From Arenicola marina (Eukaryota; Annelida; Polychaeta; Arenicolidae): a stretch of 64,000 nt of DNA. This document shows, in pieces, positions 46,621 to 59,200 of this stretch. The notes beneath the pieces are model-generated. The model was not told where the DNA came from, ran no database searches, and saw only the letters and a program-made list of their open reading frames with translations. Made by a program: the position numbers and the translations under genes. Position 1 is the stretch's first letter. The number at the start of each line of letters is the position of its first letter. The stretch spans positions 25,273,708 to 25,337,707 of the forward strand of contig OZ025255.1 in NCBI GenBank assembly GCA_964019135.1, given 5' to 3'.

Positions 46621-49600
46621 AACTGCTCATTTTACTTAGAGGACAAGCAATTTAAAAAAGTCGCAATATCTAGGCTGAACTATGACGAGTCGTGTGGTGT
46701 GCGAACAACGATGGACAGAGCGTGACATTAAATTTAACAAAAAAGCAGTTGAATATTTCTTTTTTTGTTATTAACTTTGTTTAAAGCTAAAACATGTCGC
46801 AAAGCAAATAACAGTTAATCCCTTATCGATTGGTGACATCATTATAATAACGACAAACACTTAAATACATATTGGATTGTTCCTGGAACTCAACGCTAAA
46901 CATAGTTTTGCGAAAAGATCGAATACAATTTGTATTCGTTTTCATTCCATATATTTATTTCTATTCCCGAATGATACACCGAATGCACATTACAATGGTT
47001 CATTTACTCCTTCACTTGGATATCATATTTCAACAGTTAAAAAGGTAGCCGTAGGTTTCCGTTTAATTTCAAACTTTTTTTCAAACGCGTAATCCCTTTG
47101 TTACACACGGCTATCATTTCTAAAATGTAATATTAGACTTGCAGCAGCATACGGATGAATTTGCATACATATATGTGTGATATTTTGACGATAAGCAGTA
47201 TGTGATTTAATAAATTGGCCTTGTTTATAGTCCTAACTCCCATCATCACCGTCTCAGATGAGAAGTTGTTCAAGTTCCTGTTAGCTAATCTAGTTTTTAG
47301 TGCTATCTAACCAACACCTAGAGCTTTCCATAAGCTCTAAACTCTGCCACACTCCCAGCCACTTCGGAGTAATTATTGCAAATATAACGTTTGTCTGTAT
47401 TAATAAGCTTGCATATATGTAAATATTTATTGGTTATTATGCATCTGCATAACTACCTGCATTGAAAATGAGCAACATTTCATTTGTGGAACATTTCATC
47501 CGTTTCCATACCTTATTTTCAATATCTCGCTTTAAATTATACACCTATTTGCGTTCTTTTCTTTCCTGTTTAATTAATATCATCGACACATAATCTATAG
47601 ATAACATATTTCAATAGTGTGAACTAGACTGTAAAAATCAGCGAAGTTAACTTTAGCCTTATACATTGAAGATAAATTGTTCCAGCCCCTAACCTGCATG
47701 GTGGCAACCCGTTTTCATTAAAAAGTCATTTAATGATATGAGTTTTCATATTTTGATTTGTATTAATCGTGTGAACGTTAAAGCAATATATTTGGTCACC
47801 GGAGCAGAAGTTGGTGGCCGGCTTTATATCCCTGCGCGCCTGTTCGCTCTTATTGTATTCTGGGTGATATGTCGACCGCGGCTCGCTATCACGTCCGCGC
47901 GCGATAAAAATAAACCGCGCAGTTTTATGTTGAAATTGTTATTTTACAGACTCTCAGAGATATAAAACATATATGCATCATAATTTTCAAATACTTTTAG
48001 TCTTGATTGTAAAATGAAAAAAATCTAAGATGGCGCATGTAAGTATGTTGCTTTAACCATACAGCTAATTCATCAATGGATCTCTTGTCAAAACCCTTGG
48101 GAAGTGATAGTGGGGGGGGGGCGTCACAAATCTAACCAACGGGAGATAGAATGGGTGGTGTGGGAGGGGCTTTAGAAGCCGAAGGATAGTGGCTGGGACC
48201 AATTATTGAGAGGGGGGTGAGGAGTAGGGGGACAAAAGTATACGGTTTCCTAGGCATATTACGCATTGATCACTTATTTATCTGGTGTATATCTGCTTTC
48301 AAGAACGACTTAACCACCATTGCATAGTTTAGTATGTATTTTTCCCTTCCCCTCTGGGCCGACCCTGGAACAGCCCCAGTGGGTACTGGATAGAGGTGTC
48401 ACCCTCATTGTGTGTGACAGATAGATAGGCCTGATACGTGGAGACAGACCTATCTATCTACCTACCTACCTACCTACACTGAAGGTGATCTAGCATTCTA
48501 GGGCCATGTGCACCTCATACATCAACTCTGTTGTGGCAGCTCTGTGGCCGATACAGTCTGCAGACTGAGTGACGCAGACAACCTAGACATACACTGTGTA
48601 CACAGATCGATAATCGAGTAAGGAGCGACCCCTATGGTGAGGAGACAGACGCGAATTCTTTCTTTGTGATACTGCCTATAGCAGGCGTCTTCAGGACCAA
48701 AAACCACTTCGCACGTTGACATGTTTCTCCCATTTTAGCCCACCGCTCTATCGGCCCAGATCGCATGTATGATTCGTATAATAATATTTGATCCAGACCA
48801 CCCTAATATATATATATAGCCTAATACTTCAGATCATATTCTGCAGCAACATTATTTAATTAAACAAGCGAATTCAGCCCCAATAATAATAAAAAATAAT
48901 AATGTTATTTATTACCACACAGTGAAGGTAATTTTATCGAATACAAATAATTGAAAAGCCCAACATTGTTTTTAGAGATAAAGCAAATTCTGACAGTGTG
49001 ATGTGGGAAGTACTAATTTACTTTTTTGGTAATTTTGTTAAAATCGATAACACAACGGGCTGCAGACATCATGCACAATTTTCGCATTAACAATTATTAT
49101 CCATGCATATAGAGGCAAATATGCACATGAAAGCATATTCGACGGAAGCAGCGAGTGGGGGGGGGGGGGAGTGCCCTCTCTAATAATTAATTGGGGGTTG
49201 AGCTGCGCCCCACAAGAATCCTATCGCATTATTCTTTATTCTAGTTGTAAAGCATGTTATTACTTCTTCAATATCAGTTTCTGCTTCTGGAATGGGAAGG
49301 ATTTTTTTTTGGGGGGGGGGGGGGTGGGGGGGAGGTACTCCCTATCGATCGCGAGTCACCCAAGAATTAGAGATCGCGGAATTCGCTATAACTGCTATAA
49401 CGGATCGCGGTAAATAGGGAAAGGGTCTTCGCGTTGAACCAGGAATTGTACGGATAAAGATCCCCAAATATTGCCAACAGCTAATCGCAATATTTCTGCA
49501 TGCCAATCGCGGAGATCGGAAAATGTATTCCCTCCCGATTATTTGGGCAGCAGATATGCGCGTAAGTATACGATTACCCCCCCCCCCCCCCACCTCCCAT

Positions 49601-49720
49601 CCTCACCCGGTGACCCGCGCATTGCCATTGAAGAGAGTTCGTGCACCGATCTATTGCTCCCCATCTAATGCAATCCCATCTGGTGATCAGATGATGTAGA
49701 TATTCTCTCTGGACAACCAT
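46621..49720. other. Gene-free AT-rich region
   Basis: Mostly AT-rich unique DNA. A hairpin with perfect 11-bp arms AGATAGATAGG (48419-48429) and CCTATCTATCT (48449-48459) precedes a CTAC microsatellite. TATATATATAG lies near 48809. Long G runs lie near 49157 and 49311. ATCGCGG words recur at 49373-49515. No gene seen. Confidence 0.55.
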
Positions 49721-51262
49721 TTCTTACGGTGTACCTCCTCCCTACGGTGTACCTCCTCCCTGCGGTGTACCCCCTCCCTACTGTGTACCTCCTCCCTGTG
49801 GTGTACCCTCTCCCTACGGTGTACCCCCTCCCTACGGTGTACCCCCCTCCCTACGGTGTACCCCCTCCCTACGGTGTACCCCCTCCCTATGGTGTACCCC
49901 CTCCCTACGGTGTACCCCCTCCCTATGGTGGACCCCCTCCCTACGGTGCACCCCCCCTGCGGTGTACCTCCTCCCTGCGGTGTACCCCCTCTCTACGGTG
50001 TACCCCCTCCCTACGGTGTACCCCCTCCCTACGGTGTACCCCCTCCCTATGTTGGACCCCCTCCCTACGGTTCACCCCCCCCCTGCGGTGTACCTCCTCC
50101 CTGCGGTGTACCCCCTCCCTACCGTGTACCCCCTCCCTACGGTGTACCCCCTCCCTACGGTGTACCCTCTCCCTACGGTGTACCCCCTCCCTACGGTGTA
50201 CCCCCTCCCTACGGTGTACCCCCTCCCTACGGTGTACCCCCTCCCTGCGGTGTACCCCCTCCCTACCGTGCACCCCCTCCCTATGGTGTACCTCCTCCCC
50301 GCGGTGTACCCCCTCCCTATGGTGTACCCCCTCCCTACCGTGTACCCCCTCCCTACCGTGTACCTCCTCCCTGCGGTGTACCCTCTCCCTACGGTGTACC
50401 CCCTCCCTGCGGTGTACCCTCTCCCTACGGTGTACCCCCTCCCTACGGTGTACCCCCTCCCTACGGTGTACCCCCTCCCTACGGTGTACCCCCTCCCTGC
50501 GGTGTACCCCCTCCCTACCGTGCACCCCCTCCCTATGGTGTACCTCCTCCCCGCGGTGTACCCCCTCCCTATGGTGTACCCCCTCCCTACCGTGTACCCC
50601 CTCCCTACGGTGTACCCCCTCCCTGCGGTGTACCCCCTCCCTACCATGTACCCCCTCCCTACCGTGTACCCCCTCCCTACCGTGTACCCCCTCCCTACGG
50701 TGTACCCCCTCCCTGCGGTGTACCCCCTCCCTACGCGGTACCCCCTCCCTATGGTGTACCCCCTCCCTATGGTGTACCCCCCCCCTACGGTGTACCCCCT
50801 CCCTATGGTGTACCCCCTCCCTACCGTGTACCCCCTCCCTATGGTGTACCTCCTCCCTAGGGTGGACCCCCCCCTGCGGTGTACCCCCTCCCTACGGTGT
50901 ACCCCCTCCCTACGGTGTACCCCCCTCCCTATGGTGCACCCCCCCTGCGGTGTACCTCCTCCCTACGGTGTACCCCCTCCCCACGGTGTACCCCTTCCCT
51001 ATGGTGTACCCCCTCCCTACCGTGTACCCCCTCCCTACGGTGTACCCCCTCCCTACGGTGTACCCCCTCCCTACGGTGTACCCCCTCCCTATGGTGTACC
51101 CCCTCCCTACGGTGTACCCCCTCCCTACGGTGTACCCCCTCCCTATGGTGTACCCCCTCCCTATGGTGTACCCCCTCCCTACGGTGTACCCCCTCTCTAG
51201 GTGTACCCCCTTCTATGGTGTACTCCCTCCCTCTGGTGTAGCCCATCCCTCTAGTGTAGGCC
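49721..51262. repeat. Minisatellite, 18-bp unit, about 85 copies
   Basis: TACGGTGTACCCCCTCCC with TAC/TGC/TAT/ACCG variants. About 50161-50351 recurs at 50413-50603 (252-bp, 14-unit offset). All plus frames are open (PPPYGV, YPLPTV, TPSLRC readings) because the unit has no stops; unit variants change residues freely, so coding is not supported. Edges are degenerate. Confidence 0.95.
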
Positions 51263-52147
51263 TGGGCTATTGTATATCCCCCACCAACACCCCAACTCTG
51301 TCCATTCCCATCTTCTAATGTATCGCATCTGGTAACGTACCATCCAAATCAGTCTGTGCCCCCCCCCCCCCTGACATATGTAATGATGGGGCTCGTGACG
51401 TCAGAGCGACAAACCATCCCGAATACACGTAAACACCACCAGGTGGAGCCACACAAGGCATGCAGGCGTAATCATTTGGACAAATATTTATATTCCCATA
51501 AATATTCCATCGCCTTTAATAGTGCATCGTGCATTAAAAGGCAATTAAGGCAGCTTGCTTCAGCCCGTGATGTGACGCATGAGATATATGATACGAACGT
51601 CTCCAAAGGCTGCGAGTTAAAAGAACAAGGGTTTAATTACTGTCTTACAATAGGCGTAGACGTGAGTGGCGCAGTCACTTTTCCAGCGGCCAGCTTTTAT
51701 GGGAGTAAGTACTGAGAACATCGGAAACAAAATGACAGGTATGATATACGATACGAAAAACTTACCGAGTGACTGCAGCAAACTTCCTGTCTCATGCGCT
51801 TCTCAACGCGAGCAACATTTCTCGCGACACCGCTGGACGTTTCCGCCTTTGCTGATAAATTAGGCACGTTGTCGCCTTGGGAAAGTTCCGTAATTTAGTG
51901 CATCGTGTTTTTTTTTTGGTCAAACTAAGGGTGTATCATACGTAATGATTGCCTCATCATGTAATGTGGTGAAACTTGTGGTAAAACTATCGCATCGACT
52001 TGTTTCGACATTAATGTGGTGTGTTTAGCGAAGTTAGGCCTATACTACATGATTGACCAGGGTCGCATGAATGTGATCATAAACATGTTCACAACGGCCA
52101 CAGGAGAGCGGCGCATACAGGACAACACGTGGATGGTTGGTTGTATG
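51263..52147. other. Gene-free sequence with CRE and a small hairpin
   Basis: CRE TGACGTCA at 51396-51403. A perfect 9-bp hairpin AATATTTAT / ATAAATATT lies at 51483-51506 with a 6-base loop, followed by an imperfect inverted repeat CCTTTAAT...ATTAAAAGG (51513-51541). GTAAACA and CACCAGGTGG words lie just upstream. No coding exon is recognised. Confidence 0.5.
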
Positions 52148-52356
52148 TTCAGGACGCTTTAACCACTTTTGGTCATATCACGTCAATGGGAGAAGGAAGG
52201 GAGGGTGGAGCCATGTCCCCGGGGGTAACCCCCTACTCTTTGCACAGAAAGACATGGGATGGGATCTTTATCCTGCGACCACACACACAAGGCCACAGCG
52301 GGGCTCGAACCACCGATCCACGTGCCGTTAGGCTCTCGGGTGGCCAGAGCACTCAA
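52148..52356 (-). mobile_element. tRNA-derived SINE, copy 2
   Basis: Same orientation and sequence family as 15608-15845, with the B-box-like GGTTCGAGCCC on the minus strand at 52301-52311. The tRNA-like head beyond GAGCACTCAA is missing, so the copy is truncated at its minus-strand 5' end. Confidence 0.7.
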
Positions 52357-52554
52357 GAGATCGCACGTGGAGTAACCGCTGATAGTTTTCTCAGAAGCGT
52401 AGGTGTGGGTTGGTGGATAAGGGGCAGGCAAATTGTTAAGACGCTGATTCAGGGTGTAAAGGATGTCCAGGGATGAGGAGTGGGGGCGGTGGGGGGGGGG
52501 GGGGGTCGTAGATCAGTTATCAGTCGAGGGTGATAGACCTCATCACCCCTAAAT

Positions 52555-52990
52555 GGATCCGCCCTTGAGGGGTGTGGATACGGGTTGATCCGCCCTTGAG
52601 GTGTGTGGATACGGGTTGATCCACCCTTGAGGGGTGTGGATACGGGTTGATCCGCCCTTGAGGTGTGTGGATACGGGTTGATCCACCCTTGAGGGGTGTG
52701 GATACGGGTTGATCCACCCTTGAGGTGTGTGGATACGGGTTGATCCGCCCTTGAGGTTGTGGATACGGGTTGATCCACCCTTGAGAGGTGTGGATACGGG
52801 TTGATCCGCCCTTGAGGTGTGTGGATACGGATTGATCCACCCTTGAGGGGTGTGGATACGGGTTGATCCACCCTTGAGGGTGTGGATACGGGTTGATCCA
52901 CCCCTGAGGGGTGTGGATACGGGTTGATCCGCCCTTGAGGGTGTGGATACGGGTTGATCCGCCCTTGAGGGGTGTGGATACGGGTTGCTC
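52555..52990. repeat. Minisatellite, 31-bp unit, about 14 copies
   Basis: TTGATCCGCCCTTGAGGGGT plus GTGGATACGGG, with CGCCC/CACCC alternation and a few one- or two-base deletions. The last unit runs into GGCGGATCCATTATTTTG, which resembles the GGATCC element ends. Confidence 0.95.
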
Positions 52991-53984
52991 TCATGGCGGA
53001 TCCATTATTTTGAAAGCAGGTGGAACACGCTTCCATGTTTTGCATACGGCGATTTGAAGCTCAGAAGGATCACTGTAGTTAGGTAAATCCAATTTAGACC
53101 AAATATATCACTCTTCGGGGGGCGGAATGAATTCATAACTTAAGGAAAATCAAAAAAAAATTGAGCGATTACCGCTCGAAAATAGAGCAGTATTCACCCA
53201 AAAGGTGGATTTTCTGAATCAAGAAAGAGCTCAAGGTCTATACCTTGTGATTTCTGGACCATGAGCCAGCACAAAAATCGGATGAGGCTAAGACGATATT
53301 GTACTTTTTGTGGGTAAACAATGTATGGTTTATGAATACGGCCCCTGGTTATTACTATGAGCGATATTACAGGAATGTTAATACAAGTAAACCACTGCCA
53401 GGAATCATGGCCTACAAACCATGGTGCTCCACGGAATGTAGGTGGGGGGCGGTTCCGTTCCTTAATTTAGTTTAGTTCAGTTTATTTTTTTTTCATATCA
53501 TGCGGCAATAATTGACAAATTATACAGTCAATGATTTTTTTGCTGGGCAAAAGGTCAAAGAGTAAACCATACTTAGTGAAGCAAACTAACGAGGATCTAA
53601 CTACCCGTATTGAACACCAATCGGTTGTTGGTGAGCGCTACCACGTTGGGTGTTCATTTACAATACAAACAGTGAGAGATGCGGTAATACAAGCAATGGG
53701 TGTAAATCTACAATTTCGTATCGATTACCGCTGTCATATCTGTTGTTTGTACTATGTATTTGTGGTGTAGAATATCCCTGTGAACATTGGAGTGAGTCGT
53801 TAAACTGACAAAGCAGTACTGGTATAGGCAGCTTAGGTACCCGATAAATGATGCCCGGGATGTGGAAATTATCGATTTTGTGCAACCCAGTGAAATAAGA
53901 ACTTGCTATAGCGAGAGAGAAAATGACCACTGACACCAGTGACAACACATGTTGTCCTCATCAGTGGAATAGGATATCCAGGGA
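52991..53984. other. Gene-free sequence
   Basis: AT-rich unique DNA with a small GAGCG...CGCTC hairpin near 53163 and a T run near 53483. No gene recognised. Confidence 0.5.
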
Positions 53985-55640
53985 TGACCAATGTCTCAAT
54001 GAAATAGCTCACTCCTACCCGTCGCGATGAAATAGCTCACTCCTACCAGTGTAATTGAAATAACTCACTCCTACCAGTGTAATTGAAATGGCACATTCCC
54101 TCAAGTCTCAGTGAAATAGCACATTCCCTCAAGTCTCAGTGAAATACCCCACTCCAACCAGTCTTCATAAAATAGCTCACTCCTACCAGTGTCAATGAAA
54201 TAGCTCACTCTAACCAGTCTCAATGAAATAGCTCACTCCTACCAGTGTCAATGAAATAACACATTCCCTATAGTCTCAATGAAATAATTCACTGCAACCA
54301 GTCTAAACGAAATAGCACACTGCAACCAGTCTCAGTGAAATAGCTCACTCTAACCAGTCTCAATGAAATAGCTCACTCTAACCAGTCTCAATGAAATAGT
54401 TCACTCCTGCCAGTGTCAATGAAATAGCTCACTCTAACCAGTCTCAATGAAATAGCTCACTCCTACCAGTGTCAATGAAATAGCTCACTCCTACCAGTGT
54501 CAATGAAATAACTCACTCTAACCAGTCTCAATGAAATAGTTCACTCCTGCCAGTGTCAATGAAATAGCTCACTCTAACCAGTGTCAATGAAATAGTTCAC
54601 TCCTACCAGTGTCAATGAAATAGTTCACTCCTGCCAGTGTCAATGAAATAGCTCACTCCTACCAGTGTCAATGAAATAGCTCACTCCTACCAGTGTCAAT
54701 GAAATAGCTCACTCCTACCAGTGTCAATGAAATAGCTCACTCCTACCAGTGTCAATGAAATAGCTCACTCCTGCCAGTGTCAATGAAATAGCTCACTCCT
54801 ACCAGTGTCAATGAAATAGCTCACTCCTACCAGTGTCAATATGAAATAGCTCACTTCCATCAGTCTCAGTGAAATGGCCCACTCCCACCAGTCTCAATGA
54901 GCACATCCCTTCAAGCTTCAATGAAATAGCACACTGCAACCAGTCTCAGTGAAATAACATATCCCCTCAAGTCTCAATGAAATAGTTCACTCCTACCAGT
55001 GTCAATAAAATAGCTCACTTCAACCAGTGTCAGTGAAATAACGCACTCCCATCAGTCTCAATAAACTAGCACATTCCCTCAAGTCTCAATGAAATAGCAC
55101 ACGCCCACTAGTCTCAATGAAACAACACATTCCCTCAAGTCTCAATGAAATAGCCCACTCCAACCAGTCTCAGTGAAAAAGCTCACTCCAACCAGCCTCA
55201 GTCAAATAGCTCACCCCTACCAGTCTCAATGAAATAGCTCACTCCCATCAGTCTCAGTGAAATGGCCCACTCCTACCAGTCTTGGTGAAATAGCTCACTC
55301 CTACCTGTGACAATGAAATAGCATATTCCCTCAGGCCTCAGAGAAATAGCACATTACCTAAAGTCTCAATGAAATAGCTCACTCCCACCAGTCTCAATGA
55401 GCACATCCCTTCAAGCTTCAATGAAATAGCACACAGCAACCGGTCTCAGTGAAATAGCACACTCCAAACAGTCTCAATGAAATAGCACATTCCGTCCAGT
55501 CTCGGTGAAATAGCTCAATGACATCAGTCTCTGTAACATAGACCACTCCAACCAATACCTCAATCTAACCAGTCTCAATGAAATAGAACACCAGCGGAAT
55601 CGACCAGTCTCAGTGAAAGCGACAACTGACACCAGTCTCA
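53985..55640. repeat. Minisatellite, 28-bp unit, about 58 copies
   Basis: AATGAAATAGCTCACTCCTA plus CCAGTGTC. The centre (about 54400-54840) is homogeneous; both flanks are diverged, with CATTCCCTCAAGTCTC and AACCAGTCTC variants. This is the pattern expected if growth by unequal exchange is concentrated in the middle. Noncoding. Confidence 0.95.
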
Positions 55641-56344
55641 GTGAAAAAATAGACGCTGCCCACTGGCATTGGTGTAAATATACAGACATCATCCCCCCCC
55701 CCCGCCCCCATTTCAATATGGCCAATTACACTCAATGCAGATCAACCTTTTTATCCCGAGAAACCTAAGACCTATGATCTTTAACAGCATGAATTCCTTC
55801 GAATCTATCGACATAAAAGCAAAAATGTGTGATATTCGAAAGCAGACATTGATCAGAAAGAAAGTATGGTGTTTGACGCGGGCCGTGTCGGTTCATATGA
55901 AAAGCGATCAAGAACAGGATGTCACCACCACTGCAACACCAATTTAAATGTTTCAGTCACATAGAGCGCAAAAAATATCTATGTAATAGATACATTTCAT
56001 GCCGTATGTTGCTTGCCAAGTAAATCAATAGGGAATGCCCAAACTTTGTTTGTGTTTCTTCATATAGGAAGACACATCTAGTAAATATCATTAAGCCGTG
56101 TGATATGTAATACTGTCGGAAAAATAAGTTAGTTACGAGTATTGAAATGTCAATTCGTGTAATTGATCTGTTATGCTGTCTCATCGGTCCATCTATAGAT
56201 TCTATTTAAAAACACCAGAAAAAATTTCTTTTTAAAATAGTCTGCCGCCAAATATTGATTCCCGGGTATTAGCTAGGACTAAATTACTTGATTGAAATGA
56301 ATCACGAAAATATATTATGTGGGATTATGAAATGCCACAACCCA
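55641..56344. other. Gene-free sequence
   Basis: AT-rich unique DNA; a C run near 55696. No feature recognised. Confidence 0.5.
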
Positions 56345-57660
56345 GGCCGCGCACATACCACACCACACCACACCACACCCCCGGGCGGCGTACATACCAC
56401 ACCACACCACACCCCCGGACCGCGTACATACCACACCCCGGGTCGTGAACATACCACTCCCCCGGACCGCGTACATACCACACCCCGGGTCGTGAACATA
56501 CCACTCCCCCCGCCGCGTACATACCACACCCCGGGCCGCGTACATACCACACCCCGGACCACGTACATACCACACCCCCGCCGCGTACATACCGCACCCC
56601 GGGCTGCGTACATACCACACCCTGGGCCGCGTACATACCACACCCCCGCCGCGTATATACCACACCCCCGCCGCGTACATACCACACCCCGGGCCGCGTA
56701 CATACCACACCCCGAGCCGCGTACATACCACACCCCGGGCCGCGTACATACCACACCCCCGCCGCGTACATACCACAACCCGAGCCGCGTACATACCACA
56801 CCCTGGGCCGCGTACATACCACACCCCCGCCGCTTACACACCACACCCCGAGCCGCGTACACACCACACCCCAGGCCGCGTACATACCACACCCCCGCCG
56901 CGTACATACCACACCCCGGGCCGCGTACACACCACACCCCAGGCCGCGTACATACCACACCTCCGTCGCTTACACACCACACCCCGGGCCGCGTACATAC
57001 CACACCCCCGCCGCTTACACACCACACCCCGAGCCGCGTACATACCACACCCCCGCCGCGTACATACCACACGACGAGCCGCGTACATAACACACCCCCG
57101 CCGCGTACATACCACACCCCAGGCCGCGTACATACCACACCCCAGGCCGCGTACATACCACACCCCCGCCGCGTACATACCACACCCCGAGCCGCGTATA
57201 TACCACACCCCCGCCGCGTACATACCACACCCCGAGCCGCGTACATACCACACCCCAGGCCGCGTACATACCACACCCCCGCCGCGTACATACCACACCC
57301 CAGGCCGCGTACATACCACACCCCCCGCCGCGTACATACCACACCCCCGCCGCGTACATACCACACCCCCGCCGCGTACATACCACACCCCAGGCCGCGT
57401 ACATACCACACCCCCGCCGCGTACATACCACACCCCAGGCCGCGTACATACCACACCCCCCGCCGCGTACATACCACACCCCCGCCGCGTACATACCACA
57501 CCCCCGCCGCGTACATACCACACCCCGAGCCGCGTACATACCACACCCCAGGCCGCGTACATACCACACCCACGCCGCGTACATACCACACCCCAGGCCG
57601 CGTACATACCACACCCCGGGCCGCGTACATACCACACACCGAGCCGCGTACATACCACAA
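56345..57660. repeat. Minisatellite, 20-23-bp unit, about 59 copies
   Basis: GCCGCGTACATACCACACCC with C/G-length variants (CCCCG, CCCAGG, CCCGAG). The left edge is a CACAC/ACCAC-rich seed. Variable unit length and lack of stops leave frames open on both strands; none is credible as a gene. Confidence 0.95.
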
Positions 57661-59044
57661 TGGCGAGAGTAATATCACTCGCTGCTCGTTCTAGCATATA
57701 TCGATTCTTTATAATTATGCCATATCTGCGTTAGTTAGAAACCTTAGTTTTTGATTTTTGCCGTCATTAACTGAATATTAATTACTCGTGTACACATCTG
57801 TAATATGAACAGATTAGCTGTCTGAACTACTGGGAAATAAAACCAATTGACGAGTGATGCGTACCTGTCACAAGAACTTTATTCAGTAATTTCCTGGCAC
57901 GACCGCGTGTTATACATCCTTCAGACGCAGGACAATTGTATATGAAGGAAACAAGATTTGGTGTTGTCACGTGTACATTCGCGAGACTTCTCTTCTACTG
58001 ATATTATGGCTCGTGAGTCTGGCGCGCCACCTAGCGGAACAATATAGCTACACATCGCCTGCCAAGTACAAAGTATTGGACGCACAATTGAGGATCATGC
58101 TAAATCCTTAATGTAATTATACGTATTACAGTTGCGAATCGGAAGTGGACGTGCACATCCAAGCAGTCAATAATACATGCACGCATAATCCATACATTCG
58201 ACAAATTAAATGTATTGCAACATTTCTGTTTTGATTCCAAAATATAGGTTTCCTTTTTAAAGACCAAAAATTTGACAACGTACGTGAAGGCAGAGTGCGT
58301 CACGTTGTAATTCGTTGTTCAACCGTTCGGTTGATATTTAACATTCAATAGGACGTATATGGATAGCAGGGCACGGAAAGCATGTTTTAATTGACTATTA
58401 TGTATGAATCGAATTAACTTATAACTTATAAACTTATAATATTGTTTTGGAACTTTTTCCAACTATAGAAATGTGGTAAAGTTTCGGAAACAGTCAATGA
58501 GTATGAAAAGTTTGCAATTTTATTTGAAAATAATTATCAACACTATATGGGATAAATATCTAAAACAACTCAACCGAACAAGTGTAGACGTGAAGGTAAA
58601 ATAAGTTATCTGTGGACCGCATTACCAAATGTCTCATTTAGCAAGACTCACATACAGATATGGTCACCCAGCAGAAAATGCTAATCTTAAGTTAAAAGAA
58701 GGAAATGAAATGAGCGACTTATAAAGTATTCCCTTGTGAACTATTGGTACGGACATCAGCCTAGATGCACATGAATTTCTAACCAAGTCAAGCAACCAAG
58801 CGAGGAAAACAACCTTACAGAAACATGAGACAGGAGTGTGAAGTTACATAGGTATTCCTAGCGTTTAGACTTATGTCAACAAATGAACTGCATCTTCAAT
58901 AATTCCTTCTATTCCAAGACAAAAAGGCTGATATCTTACCATGCGGTCGTTAGCGGTGATAACGGAAAATAATATTTACCTGATGAATGTAGACACAACA
59001 CACAAAATAGTCAATTGTAGCTGTCGTGGAACGGCTTGTTTTGT
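57661..59044. other. Gene-free AT-rich sequence
   Basis: Unique DNA; no exon, RNA or repeat recognised. Confidence 0.5.
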
Positions 59045-59200
59045 CGCTGACCAATATGCATCCAATTCAGTTGCTAAGCAACCGTTGCTGCCAGGAGTAA
59101 CTCGGATGATAGTGACGCGGGACAAAGTTCAAAGTTCATCCGCGGTAATGACGTCATAAACTGGACTTAAGCGCATGATCCTATACTGCTATATATAAAC
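59045..59200 (+). promoter_or_regulatory. Promoter-like cluster: CCAAT, X-box, DR1, CRE, TATA
   Basis: In plus-strand order: CCAAT at 59051 and 59062; a palindromic X-box-like GTTGCTAAGCAAC (59070-59082); a direct repeat AGTTCA-A-AGTTCA (59126-59138; DR1, the HNF4/RXR-type spacing); a full CRE TGACGTCA (59149-59156); and TATATAAA (59192-59199). Spacing and order suit a TATA promoter firing rightward with a start near 59225. The motifs are seen directly. Promoter activity and the transcript are inferred; the first downstream ATGs give only short frames, so any product would be spliced or noncoding. Confidence 0.4.

Noticed and set aside
49729-51318. Proline/tyrosine- or cysteine-rich repeat proteins up to 529 residues
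   Set aside because: All plus frames and minus frames are open because the 18-bp unit lacks stops; no start or silent-site bias.
56288-57697. Long frames on both strands, up to 468 residues
   Set aside because: Produced by a stop-free unit of about 22 bp with variable length; mutually exclusive frames and no protein-like character.
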